Below, in pieces: positions 15,997 through 25,113 of a DNA stretch of 58,746 bases; position 1 is the stretch's first letter; every line of letters starts with the position of its first letter. The notes beneath the pieces are model-generated. The model ran no database searches, had not been told where the DNA came from, and saw nothing but the letters and a program-made list of their open reading frames with translations. The stretch covers positions 1-58,746 of the forward strand of contig JABIBQ010000001.1 in the NCBI GenBank assembly GCA_018652685.1, read 5' to 3'. Source of the DNA: Candidatus Bathyarchaeota archaeon (lineage in GTDB: Archaea > Thermoproteota > Bathyarchaeia > TCS64). The position numbers and the translations under genes were made by a program.

Positions 15997-17913
15997 ATGG
16001 AACTATTTGAGATAATGATAGTCGCTTCTGCTTTCACTTTGTTATACGATCTGTATAATGTACGTTCAAAAAACGAAACAACGTTTCTAAACGGTAGGAT
16101 ACCCATAATCGTGGTATCCACTGGGCTAGTGATAATCAGTTATCTCTGGTTCGCCTACTCGTTCCTCACGAGTAATTACAAGTTAATCGAGGTATTCCAG
16201 TACAGTAGCTCAATCCTCGGCTGGTCCGAGAAGCTCTACGCCTCGTGGGCCAGCAACGGAGGTTCCTGGCTCTTCTTCGCCTTTTCATTCGCTCTAGGTT
16301 ACCTAGTCATCAGGCTGATGCTGGGCGAGAAGGAAGAGCAGTCAAAGATGTACCAGTACATGAACGTGGTTCTCATTTTCATGGTGGTAGTTATCATAAT
16401 CCAGAACCCGTTTGCGATGCTATCATACACTCCAAGCGAGGGACTTGGGCTTAACCCGCTACTGAAGACCCCTTGGATGCTGATCCACCCGCCGATCGTC
16501 TTCGTCGGGTACGTCACAGCACTATATGCTCTTGGGTTTACATTCAGTGAATCAGACAACAAGCCAAGACTGACAAGAGGAATGGCGGCTATTGCCTGGC
16601 TCTTCCTCACTTTAGGGATCGCCATTGGCGGCCTGTGGGCATACGAGGTACTTGGATGGGGCGGTTATTGGGCATGGGACCCAGTAGAGACTTCATCTCT
16701 TGTCCCGTGGCTGACACTGACCGCGTACTTCCATCTGGTCTCCCGTCTGACATCAAAGAAGAGCACATCCCAGGACTTCATGCTCATGGTTACAGGTGCC
16801 CTGATTATATTCGCTACAGCCGTAACCCGTGGCGGGCTGGCTCAATCAGTCCACGCTTTCGGAAGCAACCCAATCGGATACCTTCTACTGGTGATGATGG
16901 GTGTTATCATCGTCTATTACCTGGGTAACAAGAGCAAGAGAGGCTTCAGCTACTTCGAGTTCGAGCTAAAGACGGACACCGTATATGACATGGCGATCTC
17001 CATGAGCTTCCTTTCAATCGTAATGATCGCTGTAGTCAGCCTCTGGGGAATAGTCTTCCCGATTATCAACAGTGGTGTGACCGGCGGGGACGTGAGCATC
17101 GATGCTGCGTTCTTTAACAAATGGACATATCCGTTCGTCCTTCTTTTCCTAGTGAGCCTGATCGGCTGCAACCTCTACGAGGTTCTTGACATCAAGAAAT
17201 ACTCCGCCACTGTATTCGGCGTGGTCATCCTAGGGGTAGTCGGAGCTGTTATGAAATATCCGACTGGTAACATGCTGGCAAACCTGGGCATACCAATGAC
17301 CTTCGTTGCAGGTATAGCAACAGTTTACCACCTGATTACAAGCATCCAGAAGAAGAGAAAACTCCAGATAAGCAGGAGCTTCCTCCATTTTGGGGTAGTA
17401 ATCATCATGATTGGAATCTTGTTTAGCGCGACCAACGAGGTCAACTACGGCGAGCTGGTGGGGACACCGGGCGAGACCATGAACCTTGGTGAGCTCCAAT
17501 TGGATTTCGGGGACTTTGAGAGGATTGAGCCCACCGGCCTGGTCCAGTCCAGTCCATCAAGCCCTGATCTAGTGCCTGAGTTCGCGGGGCTATCAATCCC
17601 CGTCACGGTTAGAAAGGGAGGGGAAACCATCAGCGCGGACGCCAAGATACTTCTCTACTCAGCTCACGGCATCGTGGCGAGGCCCACGGTTCTCCGTAGC
17701 CTTGGCTGGGACGTATATATAGTGATTCACCAGTCACAGAACGTGTACCGTGCACTGGCACACGGACTTGACGGTGTCGAATATATCCCAGTTGAGTTTG
17801 TGGTGAGTATCATCTACTTCCCGTGGATGAACCTCATATGGATAGGCACTCTCATCATATGTATCGGCGTACTCTACCCGATCACTTTCATGAGGAAGCC
17901 ATCCAGCTCCTAA
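15997..17913 (+). CDS. ccmF: Cytochrome c haem lyase CcmF
   Basis: 638 residues, about 15 membrane helices. The WWD haem-handling motif is WGGYWAWDPVETSSLVPWL near residue 225, and the upstream SNGGSWLFFAF and GLGLNPLLKTPWMLIHPPIVF blocks carry conserved family residues. A soluble domain sits at about residues 490-600 before the last helix. CcmF attaches haem from CcmE to CxxCH apocytochromes. It is divergent from ccmC. Genes for CcmG and CcmH are not present in this window. Confidence 0.95.
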   Translation: MELFEIMIVASAFTLLYDLYNVRSKNETTFLNGRIPIIVVSTGLVIISYLWFAYSFLTSNYKLIEVFQYSSSILGWSEKLYASWASNGGSWLFFAFSFALGYLVIRLMLGEKEEQSKMYQYMNVVLIFMVVVIIIQNPFAMLSYTPSEGLGLNPLLKTPWMLIHPPIVFVGYVTALYALGFTFSESDNKPRLTRGMAAIAWLFLTLGIAIGGLWAYEVLGWGGYWAWDPVETSSLVPWLTLTAYFHLVSRLTSKKSTSQDFMLMVTGALIIFATAVTRGGLAQSVHAFGSNPIGYLLLVMMGVIIVYYLGNKSKRGFSYFEFELKTDTVYDMAISMSFLSIVMIAVVSLWGIVFPIINSGVTGGDVSIDAAFFNKWTYPFVLLFLVSLIGCNLYEVLDIKKYSATVFGVVILGVVGAVMKYPTGNMLANLGIPMTFVAGIATVYHLITSIQKKRKLQISRSFLHFGVVIIMIGILFSATNEVNYGELVGTPGETMNLGELQLDFGDFERIEPTGLVQSSPSSPDLVPEFAGLSIPVTVRKGGETISADAKILLYSAHGIVARPTVLRSLGWDVYIVIHQSQNVYRALAHGLDGVEYIPVEFVVSIIYFPWMNLIWIGTLIICIGVLYPITFMRKPSSS

Positions 17914-17942
17914 CTTTTCTACTCTTTCCCGTTTTGACAGGG

Positions 17943-17950
17943 TTAAAATA
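17943..17950 (+). promoter_or_regulatory. TATA box for leaderless radical SAM gene
   Basis: GTTAAAAT lies 30 to 23 bases before the ATG at 17973 and so predicts a leaderless transcript. It supports choosing ATG 17973 over the GTG at 17967. Confidence 0.55.
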
Positions 17951-17972
17951 GACATGTGACGGTAGGGTGTCT

Positions 17973-19697
17973 ATGCCCGGCGTCGATTTGGTTCTTCTCC
18001 ACGCCCCGAGTGTCTACGATTTCAGGAAACTCCCAGCTATGTACGGGCCCATCAGCGATGTGGTGCCCTCTACGCCGGTGTTCGAGATGTACCCGCTAGG
18101 TTTCGTAAGCATGGTGGGGTACCTTGAGCTGAACGGGTACAAGGCGAGGATAGTCAACCTTGCCGTCAAGATGCTCAGAAACCCAAAGTTCGACGCAGAG
18201 AAATTCATCAAGAAGCTTGACGCCAAGGTCTTCGGCTTCGACCTCCACTGGCTTCCCCACGCGGCGGGAAGCCTGGACATGGCCGAGATAGTCAAGAAAC
18301 ACCACCCTGACGCGCCCATTCTGCTAGGCGGGTTATCAGCCAGCTACTTCCACGAGGAGATCATCGAGCACTTTCCCCAGATTGATTACATACTACGCGG
18401 GGACACCACCGAGAAACCCCTCCTTGATCTCATGAACCACATCTCTGCAGGTAAGGAGCCTGAGACCGTGGAAAATCTGACGTGGAGGACACGCGACGGA
18501 CGCAAGCGCATCAATCCAATGACCTTCGTACCCACCGAGATGGACGACCTGTGGATCGATTACGGCGAGGTGATGAAGCTGGTGCTACGGCACATGGACC
18601 TTGAGAGCACGCTCCCGTACCAGAGCTTCATGGAGTACCCTTTCACAGCCGTGCTCACCTGCAAGGGGTGCGCGTACAACTGCATAACCTGTGGCGGAAG
18701 CTGCACAGCTTTTAAGAACCATTTCAACAGGGACGGGCCCGCCCACAAGTCGGCAGCGAAACTTGTAGAAGAGATCACAATCATCAACGAGTTCTTCAAG
18801 GCACCAATATTCCTCATCGGAGACCTCAGACAAGGGGGCAAGAAATGGGCCGAGGAAGTGCTTGATGGCATCAAGAATGCGGACATCGATAACACAATCA
18901 CTTACGAGCTTTTCGATATGGTTCCAGATGATTGGATGAAGAAGCTTGCCGGTAGCACCCAGAACTGGACCCTTGAGATCAGCCCAGAGAGCCACGACGA
19001 CAGGATCAGGAACATCATGGGCAAGCCATACTCGACGGTCCAGATGGAGGACACCATCAAGAACGCCCTATCAAAGGGAACCGAGAAGCTTGACATCTAC
19101 TACATGGTGGGGTTGTCAGGCCAGACCTCCGAGTCCGTACTGGAAAGCGTGGACTATACGAGGCACCTGTACAAGGAGATGGGGAACAACGACAAGATAT
19201 TCACGTTCATCGCACCCATGGCCCCTTTCCTTGACCCTGGCAGCATAATCTACGAGAACCCGAGGAAATATGGGTTCACCAAGCTTTACCAAAACCTCAG
19301 GGATCACAAGGTGGCACTATACCAGCCAAGCTGGAAGCTGTACCTGAGCTACCACACCGACTGGATGACCAGGGACCAGATCGCCGAAACGACCTACGAG
19401 GCGATGATCAGGCTCAACCAGCTTAAGGTAGAGGTGGGGATCAATAACGAGTCTTTCGGGAAAAAGGTGAACGGTGGGCTCGTGATGGCAAGGGATATCA
19501 TGAGGACCATCGACGGAATCATCGAGACCACAAGCGATCTGGACGAAAGGCAGAGGAAGTACAACGCTCTCAAGATCGAGATCGATGATGCAAAGAGGAG
19601 GACCGGCCTTGCGAAGAGGGAGCTCAGGATGCCTGGCCTCGCCGGGATCAGGGTCAAGGGGGCCGTGAAGTTCCTGTTAAAATACCTCGGACTCTAA
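17973..19697 (+). CDS. B12-binding/radical SAM protein, Ta0216-like
   Basis: 574 residues. Residues 1-150 form a Rossmann-like cobalamin-binding domain (FGFDLHWLPHAAG holds a DxH element). The radical SAM motif is CAYNCITC near residue 235, preceded by another cysteine three positions earlier (CKGC) and followed by CGGSC. The C-terminal region (residues 450-574) is helical and ends LLKYLGL. It resembles the family named after Thermoplasma Ta0216, known as B12-binding radical SAM proteins of unknown substrate. B12-dependent methylation of a lipid, quinone or cofactor is possible, given adjacent ccmF and prenyl-lipid genes, but this is inference. Confidence 0.82.
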   Translation: MPGVDLVLLHAPSVYDFRKLPAMYGPISDVVPSTPVFEMYPLGFVSMVGYLELNGYKARIVNLAVKMLRNPKFDAEKFIKKLDAKVFGFDLHWLPHAAGSLDMAEIVKKHHPDAPILLGGLSASYFHEEIIEHFPQIDYILRGDTTEKPLLDLMNHISAGKEPETVENLTWRTRDGRKRINPMTFVPTEMDDLWIDYGEVMKLVLRHMDLESTLPYQSFMEYPFTAVLTCKGCAYNCITCGGSCTAFKNHFNRDGPAHKSAAKLVEEITIINEFFKAPIFLIGDLRQGGKKWAEEVLDGIKNADIDNTITYELFDMVPDDWMKKLAGSTQNWTLEISPESHDDRIRNIMGKPYSTVQMEDTIKNALSKGTEKLDIYYMVGLSGQTSESVLESVDYTRHLYKEMGNNDKIFTFIAPMAPFLDPGSIIYENPRKYGFTKLYQNLRDHKVALYQPSWKLYLSYHTDWMTRDQIAETTYEAMIRLNQLKVEVGINNESFGKKVNGGLVMARDIMRTIDGIIETTSDLDERQRKYNALKIEIDDAKRRTGLAKRELRMPGLAGIRVKGAVKFLLKYLGL

Positions 19698-19698
19698 A

Positions 19699-20637
19699 TC
19701 AAGGAAACAGTTGTTCCTCTATTCTCCTTAAAGCCTCTAATCCTTTTACCTCGAAGCCCTGGAGAGCTAGTTTGACCACAGGGAGTGACCCCGAGTACGT
19801 TTTCTCAAGCTCTTTGATGTACTGATCCTGGACATGAACCCGCTTTTCTAGGAGATCAGACCCAACAGCGAACTCCTCTGGGATGAAGTTGTTGATTATT
19901 ATCCCCCCTATGTTCACCTTAAACTTCTCTAGATCCCCCTTGATCCTCTCAGTCTGGTAGACTCCCAACCCCTCCGGGATGGTCACTAGGAACGCCAGTG
20001 TGTTGTCAGCCCTTACCATGGCAAGAACGTCCTCAGCCAACTTCTCCCATTCCCCTATTATCTTCAGGGGGTCCCGCTTCTTGCGTCCAGTGAGGTTCTC
20101 AAGGGTCTCCTTGAGCCTGATGTACAGCTTGGCTGCGTCTCTCATGTGGTTGTAGAAGGTCTCTTGAAGGTAGAGCAGTGACAGCGTGCCCCCCGCTGGG
20201 GCCGTGTCCCAGACGATGACATCGTACTCGCCACTCATGTAGAGGTCGAAGACGTAGCTCAGGGCGAACTCTTCGTCGATGCCGGGTGCGCCTGCGATAT
20301 AATCAATTATCTCCTCCTCAACGGGGAGGAAAGATGAGACCACCTCGAAGATTTCCTCACCGAATTTTATCTTCCACATCTCAAGGACTCGGTCGTAGTC
20401 CAGCTCAACCGCCTTGAGGTTTTGTACCCCTGGGACCTCTGTGATTTCCCCCATGACGTTCATTTCGAGGATATCCGTGAGTGATGGGGACGGGTCCGTT
20501 GATATGAGAAGAGTCCTGTTTCCCTCAGAGGCGTAATGAATCGCAGTGACCGAGGCACAGGTTGTCTTGCCCACCCCGCCCTTTCCACAGAACATCACTA
20601 TTTTTGGCTCGCGTCTCTCAAGGACCGCCTTCGTCAT
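19699..20637 (-). CDS. ArsA/Get3-family ATPase
   Basis: 312 residues from the ATG at 20637 (MTKAVLERREPKIVMFCGKG). The deviant P-loop GKGGVGKTT, the switch I DPSPSLTD and switch II VWDTAPAGGTLSLL are clear. The N-terminal extension back to 20712 has no initiation signals and is dropped. It is a single ATPase module, unlike the two-module bacterial ArsA. In archaea such proteins may insert tail-anchored membrane proteins or handle metals; no arsB, arsC or arsR gene is nearby, so arsenite transport is not supported. Confidence 0.87.
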   Translation of the reverse strand: MTKAVLERREPKIVMFCGKGGVGKTTCASVTAIHYASEGNRTLLISTDPSPSLTDILEMNVMGEITEVPGVQNLKAVELDYDRVLEMWKIKFGEEIFEVVSSFLPVEEEIIDYIAGAPGIDEEFALSYVFDLYMSGEYDVIVWDTAPAGGTLSLLYLQETFYNHMRDAAKLYIRLKETLENLTGRKKRDPLKIIGEWEKLAEDVLAMVRADNTLAFLVTIPEGLGVYQTERIKGDLEKFKVNIGGIIINNFIPEEFAVGSDLLEKRVHVQDQYIKELEKTYSGSLPVVKLALQGFEVKGLEALRRIEEQLFP

Positions 20638-20798
20638 AGTGAAGTATTCCTTGTGATTCGATATAGGGTTCACGGTAAAGCACGGGGGATTCACACATTG
20701 AAATTTGTTCAAGTGTTTTTCAATCTTGAAATGTTCCGATGTATCGCTGACGAAATCTATAGTTCCGGAATTTAGGTTAGTTTTAATAATAATCCCCT

Positions 20799-21845
20799 AT
20801 GTACTCATGTAAAAGGGTTCAATGTAGGAGCGTCAAAACTTTAACACGGAAAAACAGAGAGAGCCAGATTGAGTTCATCAACAAGACCCTGAAGGAACTT
20901 GACCTCACATACATCCACCCGCTCCTAGCGTCCACGACGAAATACGCGATATCAACGGGCGGGAAGAGGCTAAGGCCTCTGATCGCCATTCTCTGCTCCG
21001 AGATGCTCGGCGGAGACTTCCTTGACACTGGGAACATGTTTCTAGCACTTGAACTCATCCACAACGCGACCCTAGTTCACGATGACATCATAGACGAGGA
21101 CATGTACAGAAGAGGCGAGCCGTCCTTGTTCTCCCAGCACGGGATAAAGAAGGCGGTGCTCACAGGCGATGCCCTGCTGAGCATGGGGCTCATGCACGCA
21201 TCCCAAACAGGCAAACCCGAGATCGTTGGGTGGCTGGCCGAGACCGCACTCAAGATGGTGCAAGGGATCACGGTACAGAACCAGTTCAAGCACAAACTCC
21301 TATCCGTGAATGAGTACTTGCATATGAACTATCTCAAGAGCGGCAGTCTTTTCGAGGCAGCAGCCGCACTCGGAGGAATAGCCGCTACCAACAAACCTGA
21401 GGACGTGGACAAACTGGCAAAATTCGGCAAATACTTCGGGAACGCATACCAGATAAGAGACGACATTATAGATGCCTTCACACCCAAGGGATACGAAAAG
21501 TCTCCCAACAACGACTTGTTGAACGGCGACCCATCATTGTTGCTTCTCTACGCCGTTGACTCGGACAAGATTACGGCCGAGGACAAGGCGGCTTTACTAT
21601 CCGTCTATCAGGGTGAGAGCAAGGACCTTGACGTGGATCTTATTCACAGGATATACAAGTATACGGGCTCCCTGCAGAAATCAATCGACAAGATGGAGGA
21701 GTTCGCTAACCTGGCAGGCGAGATACTGAAGGATTACCCCGACTGCGATGCAAGGAGTTCACTACTTGAGCTTCTAGACCAGTACAATCACAATTTTACG
21801 GAGAATCTTGAGTCAATCGCGTCTCACCAGAACCAATCCCATTAA
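20799..21845 (+). CDS. Geranylgeranyl-diphosphate synthase (trans-prenyltransferase)
   Basis: 348 residues of the isoprenyl-diphosphate synthase family. The first aspartate-rich motif is VHDDIIDEDMYRRG and the second is QIRDDIIDAF; GGKRLRP near residue 50 binds the homoallylic substrate. The product makes C20 or longer prenyl chains for ether lipids and menaquinone. Its exact chain length cannot be read; the residues before the first Asp motif (LALELIHNATLV) are not bulky. The gene is followed 16 bases later by geranylgeranyl reductase, a natural lipid-pathway pair. Confidence 0.92.
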   Translation: MYSCKRVQCRSVKTLTRKNRESQIEFINKTLKELDLTYIHPLLASTTKYAISTGGKRLRPLIAILCSEMLGGDFLDTGNMFLALELIHNATLVHDDIIDEDMYRRGEPSLFSQHGIKKAVLTGDALLSMGLMHASQTGKPEIVGWLAETALKMVQGITVQNQFKHKLLSVNEYLHMNYLKSGSLFEAAAALGGIAATNKPEDVDKLAKFGKYFGNAYQIRDDIIDAFTPKGYEKSPNNDLLNGDPSLLLLYAVDSDKITAEDKAALLSVYQGESKDLDVDLIHRIYKYTGSLQKSIDKMEEFANLAGEILKDYPDCDARSSLLELLDQYNHNFTENLESIASHQNQSH

Positions 21846-21861
21846 TACCGGAGCCATACCA

Positions 21862-23082
21862 ATGAAATACCTTGAAAATGATCAAAAATACGATGTAATC
21901 GTCGTCGGTGCGGGGCCAGCGGGCTCAAGCGCGGCAAAGGCGGCAGCTGAGAACGGCGTGAACGTTCTTCTAATCGAGAGGGAGCTTGAGATAGGCGTCC
22001 CAGACAAGTGCGGTGAGTTCCTCCCATCACTGGATGAGATGAAGAGGCTGGCGCCTGATGTGCCGGGGCTGGACAAGATATGGGATATCCCTAAGCGTTG
22101 CATCGTCAACAACACGAAATACGTGAACTTTGTCTTCCCAAACGGCGTGGACTTTCCGGTAGATTTCACGGGTCATGTTGTCGAGAGGAAGCTGTTCGAC
22201 AAACATTTAGCAAATCAGGCCGGAAGGGCAGGGGCAGAGATTATGCCTTTTACTTCAGCGATAAAGCTCCTGGATGACGGGGTGCGTGTAAGGTCAGGCG
22301 GCGAGATATTTGATCTCAAATCCGATGTCGTCATCGGAGCTGATGGAGCCTACTCCCTGATCGCGCGGGAAGCCGGTTTACCCATCTCAACCGACCCCGT
22401 CGATTACGGCGTCGGGTACCAGTTCGAGATGGTGAACGTGGACCATGACCCTGATTACGTAGACATGTACCTGGGCGAGGACATCGCGCCTGGTACCTAT
22501 GCCTGGATCATACCCAAGGGCAAGGATATAGCAAACGTCGGGACGGGTGTAAGGGCTCCCTTCATGAAGAGGGGCATGACAATCAGGGACTATCAAAGAA
22601 ATTTTGTCAAGAACCACCCGTTGACAGCCGAGAAGCTCAAAAACGCGGTCCCCACCGCCGTGAAGGCTGGGAACATTCCTGTCGGCGGCCCCATTGAGCA
22701 CACGACTACCGATAACGTTCTGGTGGTTGGTGACGCTGGCGGTCACACGATACCCACGGTTGGAGGGGGCATCCCTCCTGGTCTGATTATCGGGAAGATC
22801 GCAGGCGAGGCAGCCGCAGCTAAGATAAACCGCGGGGCATCCCTGTCCTCTTTTGATGACGCGTGGAAGGAACAGATGGGTGACGTACTTTATACGAGCC
22901 TGAGATTGAGACGGATGAGTGATGTCGTGTTCAAGAGTAAGAGGATGATCGACATTGTTACAAAGCTTGATTGGCTCACCAAAGACACCATCTCCAAGTT
23001 CATCTATTGCAAGATGGACGCCAAGATGAAGGTAATGGAGAGAGCGTTACAGTCTGGAGAAATCCAGAAACTCTTAAAATAA
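21862..23082 (+). CDS. Geranylgeranyl reductase family flavoprotein
   Basis: 406 residues from the ATG at 21862; a longer frame to 21808 would overlap the GGPP synthase. The FAD-binding Rossmann motif VVGAGPAGSSAAKAA lies at the N-terminus. DKCGEFLP carries the substrate-site cysteine region typical of digeranylgeranylglycerophospholipid reductases. ADGAYS and VGDAGGHTIPTVGGGIPPGL complete the FAD site. It hydrogenates prenyl double bonds in archaeal lipids and can also act on menaquinone side chains. Confidence 0.92.
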   Translation: MKYLENDQKYDVIVVGAGPAGSSAAKAAAENGVNVLLIERELEIGVPDKCGEFLPSLDEMKRLAPDVPGLDKIWDIPKRCIVNNTKYVNFVFPNGVDFPVDFTGHVVERKLFDKHLANQAGRAGAEIMPFTSAIKLLDDGVRVRSGGEIFDLKSDVVIGADGAYSLIAREAGLPISTDPVDYGVGYQFEMVNVDHDPDYVDMYLGEDIAPGTYAWIIPKGKDIANVGTGVRAPFMKRGMTIRDYQRNFVKNHPLTAEKLKNAVPTAVKAGNIPVGGPIEHTTTDNVLVVGDAGGHTIPTVGGGIPPGLIIGKIAGEAAAAKINRGASLSSFDDAWKEQMGDVLYTSLRLRRMSDVVFKSKRMIDIVTKLDWLTKDTISKFIYCKMDAKMKVMERALQSGEIQKLLK

Positions 23083-23110
23083 ATACTATTTTTTCGAATT
23101 ATGTACAAGT

Positions 23111-23120
23111 CTTAATAAAT
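23111..23120 (+). promoter_or_regulatory. TATA box for the multihaem cytochrome operon
   Basis: CTTAATAAAT lies about 31 to 22 bases before the ATG at 23142, predicting a leaderless transcript starting at that codon. Confidence 0.55.
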
Positions 23121-23141
23121 ATGAAGGTATCCCTTTGAAAC

Positions 23142-24281
23142 ATGTTCAGTTATCAAAAAAATGACAACACGAATGATGATATTCATGTTTTTGTTACTAA
23201 TCTTATCACTTCAAAGATCGGTAAAAAAACCATGTTCATTTTTTTGTTATTAATTATGGTTTATTCGATAGGCTTTTCAGAAGTTAACGCCTATCCTTTA
23301 GAAAACTACGTTGGATCAGGTACCTGTCGTAAATGCCACGAGACTCAGTTTAATGAATGGAACCAAACCGCTCACTCACGAGCATTTACTGATCCAGTGT
23401 TTCAGACTCAATGGCAAGCCCAAGGGTCACCTGATGTATGTTTACCATGTCATACAACTAATTTTGATGAAACTGGTGGTGACTACCAGTTTGAAAACAT
23501 AGGATGTGAATTATGTCACGCTCCGAGGAGTGAATATAATGAGGACTATACTCCGGCTTCGTGTGATCGTTGTCATAGTGTAACTCATTATCCAACATAT
23601 ACTGAATGGCTCGAAAGTGAACACAGCCATGCTGGAGTTGGCTGTGATAGTTGTCACGACCCAATGACTCTTGAAATCCTGACTAATGACCCTAATACTC
23701 TCTGTAAAGGATGTCATTTATCCCAAGATATTGAACAAGTTGCTGAAGAGCATGGATATGAGGGATACGATTGTTTAGACTGTCATATGACCACCAGTTT
23801 AGTGGATTTTGAGAGCGGTACTAATGGGATGACTGGACATACTTTCCTTCCAGCGATTCCAAGCCCAGATTGCGGGGAATGCCATACCGTATCGTTAGAC
23901 GCTCATACCGTGTGGGGAGCAACAGATGAGAACTGCGAGACGTGCCACGACGACGTGTACATGACAATGTTACACCTATTAAATGGCACAGATGTCGCCA
24001 TGAGTGAATCTTCAATTCTATGCGAACAATGTCATAACGACGTCTACTACGAGTGGTCACTGGGAATTCATGCAGACAGCCATGATGCAACCCTTGTTTG
24101 CATAGACTGTCATGAACCCATGAATCCCTACATCATGATGAACAAGACGCTTCCACCAGTGACGCCCGTGTCCGTTGTAATTGAAAAACCGGAACCGTTC
24201 ATCTCCCCGACATACTTCTTTATAGCGATTATAGGTGCGCTTGGCGCAGCAATATACGCATTTACGGTCAGGAGGAAATAA
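23142..24281 (+). CDS. Undeca-haem c-type cytochrome, membrane-anchored
   Basis: 379 residues with eleven CxxCH haem motifs (CRKCH, CLPCH, CELCH, CDRCH, CDSCH, CKGCH, CLDCH, CGECH, CETCH, CEQCH, CIDCH). The first belongs to a cytochrome c554-like pattern (GSGTCRKCHETQFNEW). An N-terminal signal or anchor is at about residues 31-50 (MFIFLLLIMVYSIGF); the 30 residues before it are odd and an ATG at 23232 could be used instead, but the TATA box supports 23142. A C-terminal helix (residues 353-375) ends RRK, so most of the protein faces outside. Its base composition is AT-rich beside the ccm and lipid genes, suggesting transfer. It starts a three-gene unit. Confidence 0.92.
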   Translation: MFSYQKNDNTNDDIHVFVTNLITSKIGKKTMFIFLLLIMVYSIGFSEVNAYPLENYVGSGTCRKCHETQFNEWNQTAHSRAFTDPVFQTQWQAQGSPDVCLPCHTTNFDETGGDYQFENIGCELCHAPRSEYNEDYTPASCDRCHSVTHYPTYTEWLESEHSHAGVGCDSCHDPMTLEILTNDPNTLCKGCHLSQDIEQVAEEHGYEGYDCLDCHMTTSLVDFESGTNGMTGHTFLPAIPSPDCGECHTVSLDAHTVWGATDENCETCHDDVYMTMLHLLNGTDVAMSESSILCEQCHNDVYYEWSLGIHADSHDATLVCIDCHEPMNPYIMMNKTLPPVTPVSVVIEKPEPFISPTYFFIAIIGALGAAIYAFTVRRK

Positions 24282-24283
24282 TA

Positions 24284-25111
24284 ATGAAGGAATCTATAAA
24301 ACGACGAGATTTTCTAAAAATAGTTGGAATTGGCAGCGTATATCTTGTAGCCAAGAACATAATACCCGGCGGTGCAGTTAGCACCCTTCTCAAGATAACT
24401 CAAACCTCCCCTACGACGAATTCTGGTAAACGCTGGGGCATGGTAATCGACGTGGGTGCCTGTATCGGGTGCAGGCAGTGTACCTATGGATGTAAAGAGG
24501 AAAATAATATTCCTAACATCCCTGCACCGATGCAGTGGATCGAGACGTTCGAGATGGAACAAAATGAGCCAATAACTCGTTTAAACAGCGTACCTTCAAA
24601 CCAGTCCAAGACAAGCTACATTGAAAGCCCCATTCATGGAAAGTGGTATCTGCCCATAGCGTGTCTTCATTGCGACGACCCCCCATGTGTTAAACTATGT
24701 CCAACTGGTGCCACCTTCAAGAGCGAAGATGGCATCGTTGAGATGAACTATGACAAATGCATTGGATGCAGGCAGTGTATGGCCGGCTGTCCATACAATG
24801 CTAGGAGCTTCAATTGGGGTAAACCACAGATACCCCAAGAGAATGTCAACGCACTCGTTCCCGTACGACCCATTGGCGTCGTTGAAAAATGCACATTCTG
24901 TCAGCACAGAGTTAGAGAAGGATTACTAACCAAATGTGTTGAGATCTGCCCAGTAGGGGCACGACACTTTGGTGACCTGAATGATCCAAATAGTCCACCC
25001 TCGAAACTTCTCGAAACCTACATCAGCTCAGCACTATTAGAGGAGATGAATACGAAACCAAAGCTATTGTACATTACAAGTGGCAAGAAATGGTTTGAGG
25101 AGGAGGGCTAG
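24284..25111 (+). CDS. NrfC/DmsB-like four-cluster ferredoxin subunit, Tat-exported
   Basis: 275 residues. The N-terminus has KRRDFLKIVGIG, a twin-arginine signal, and a hydrophobic stretch. Sixteen cysteines fall into four 4Fe-4S sets (CIGCRQCTYGC; CLHCDDPPCVKLCP; CIGCRQCMAGCP; CTFCQHRVREGLLTKCVEICP), the layout of NrfC, PsrB and DmsB subunits. It should sit outside the membrane and pass electrons between the NrfD-like subunit and the undeca-haem cytochrome. It starts three bases after the cytochrome stop. No molybdopterin catalytic subunit is present. Confidence 0.93.
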   Translation: MKESIKRRDFLKIVGIGSVYLVAKNIIPGGAVSTLLKITQTSPTTNSGKRWGMVIDVGACIGCRQCTYGCKEENNIPNIPAPMQWIETFEMEQNEPITRLNSVPSNQSKTSYIESPIHGKWYLPIACLHCDDPPCVKLCPTGATFKSEDGIVEMNYDKCIGCRQCMAGCPYNARSFNWGKPQIPQENVNALVPVRPIGVVEKCTFCQHRVREGLLTKCVEICPVGARHFGDLNDPNSPPSKLLETYISSALLEEMNTKPKLLYITSGKKWFEEEG

Positions 25112-25113
25112 CA

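Noticed and set aside
19699..20637. Arsenic-resistance operon
   Set aside because: The ArsA-like ATPase has a single module and no arsB, arsC or arsR neighbours.
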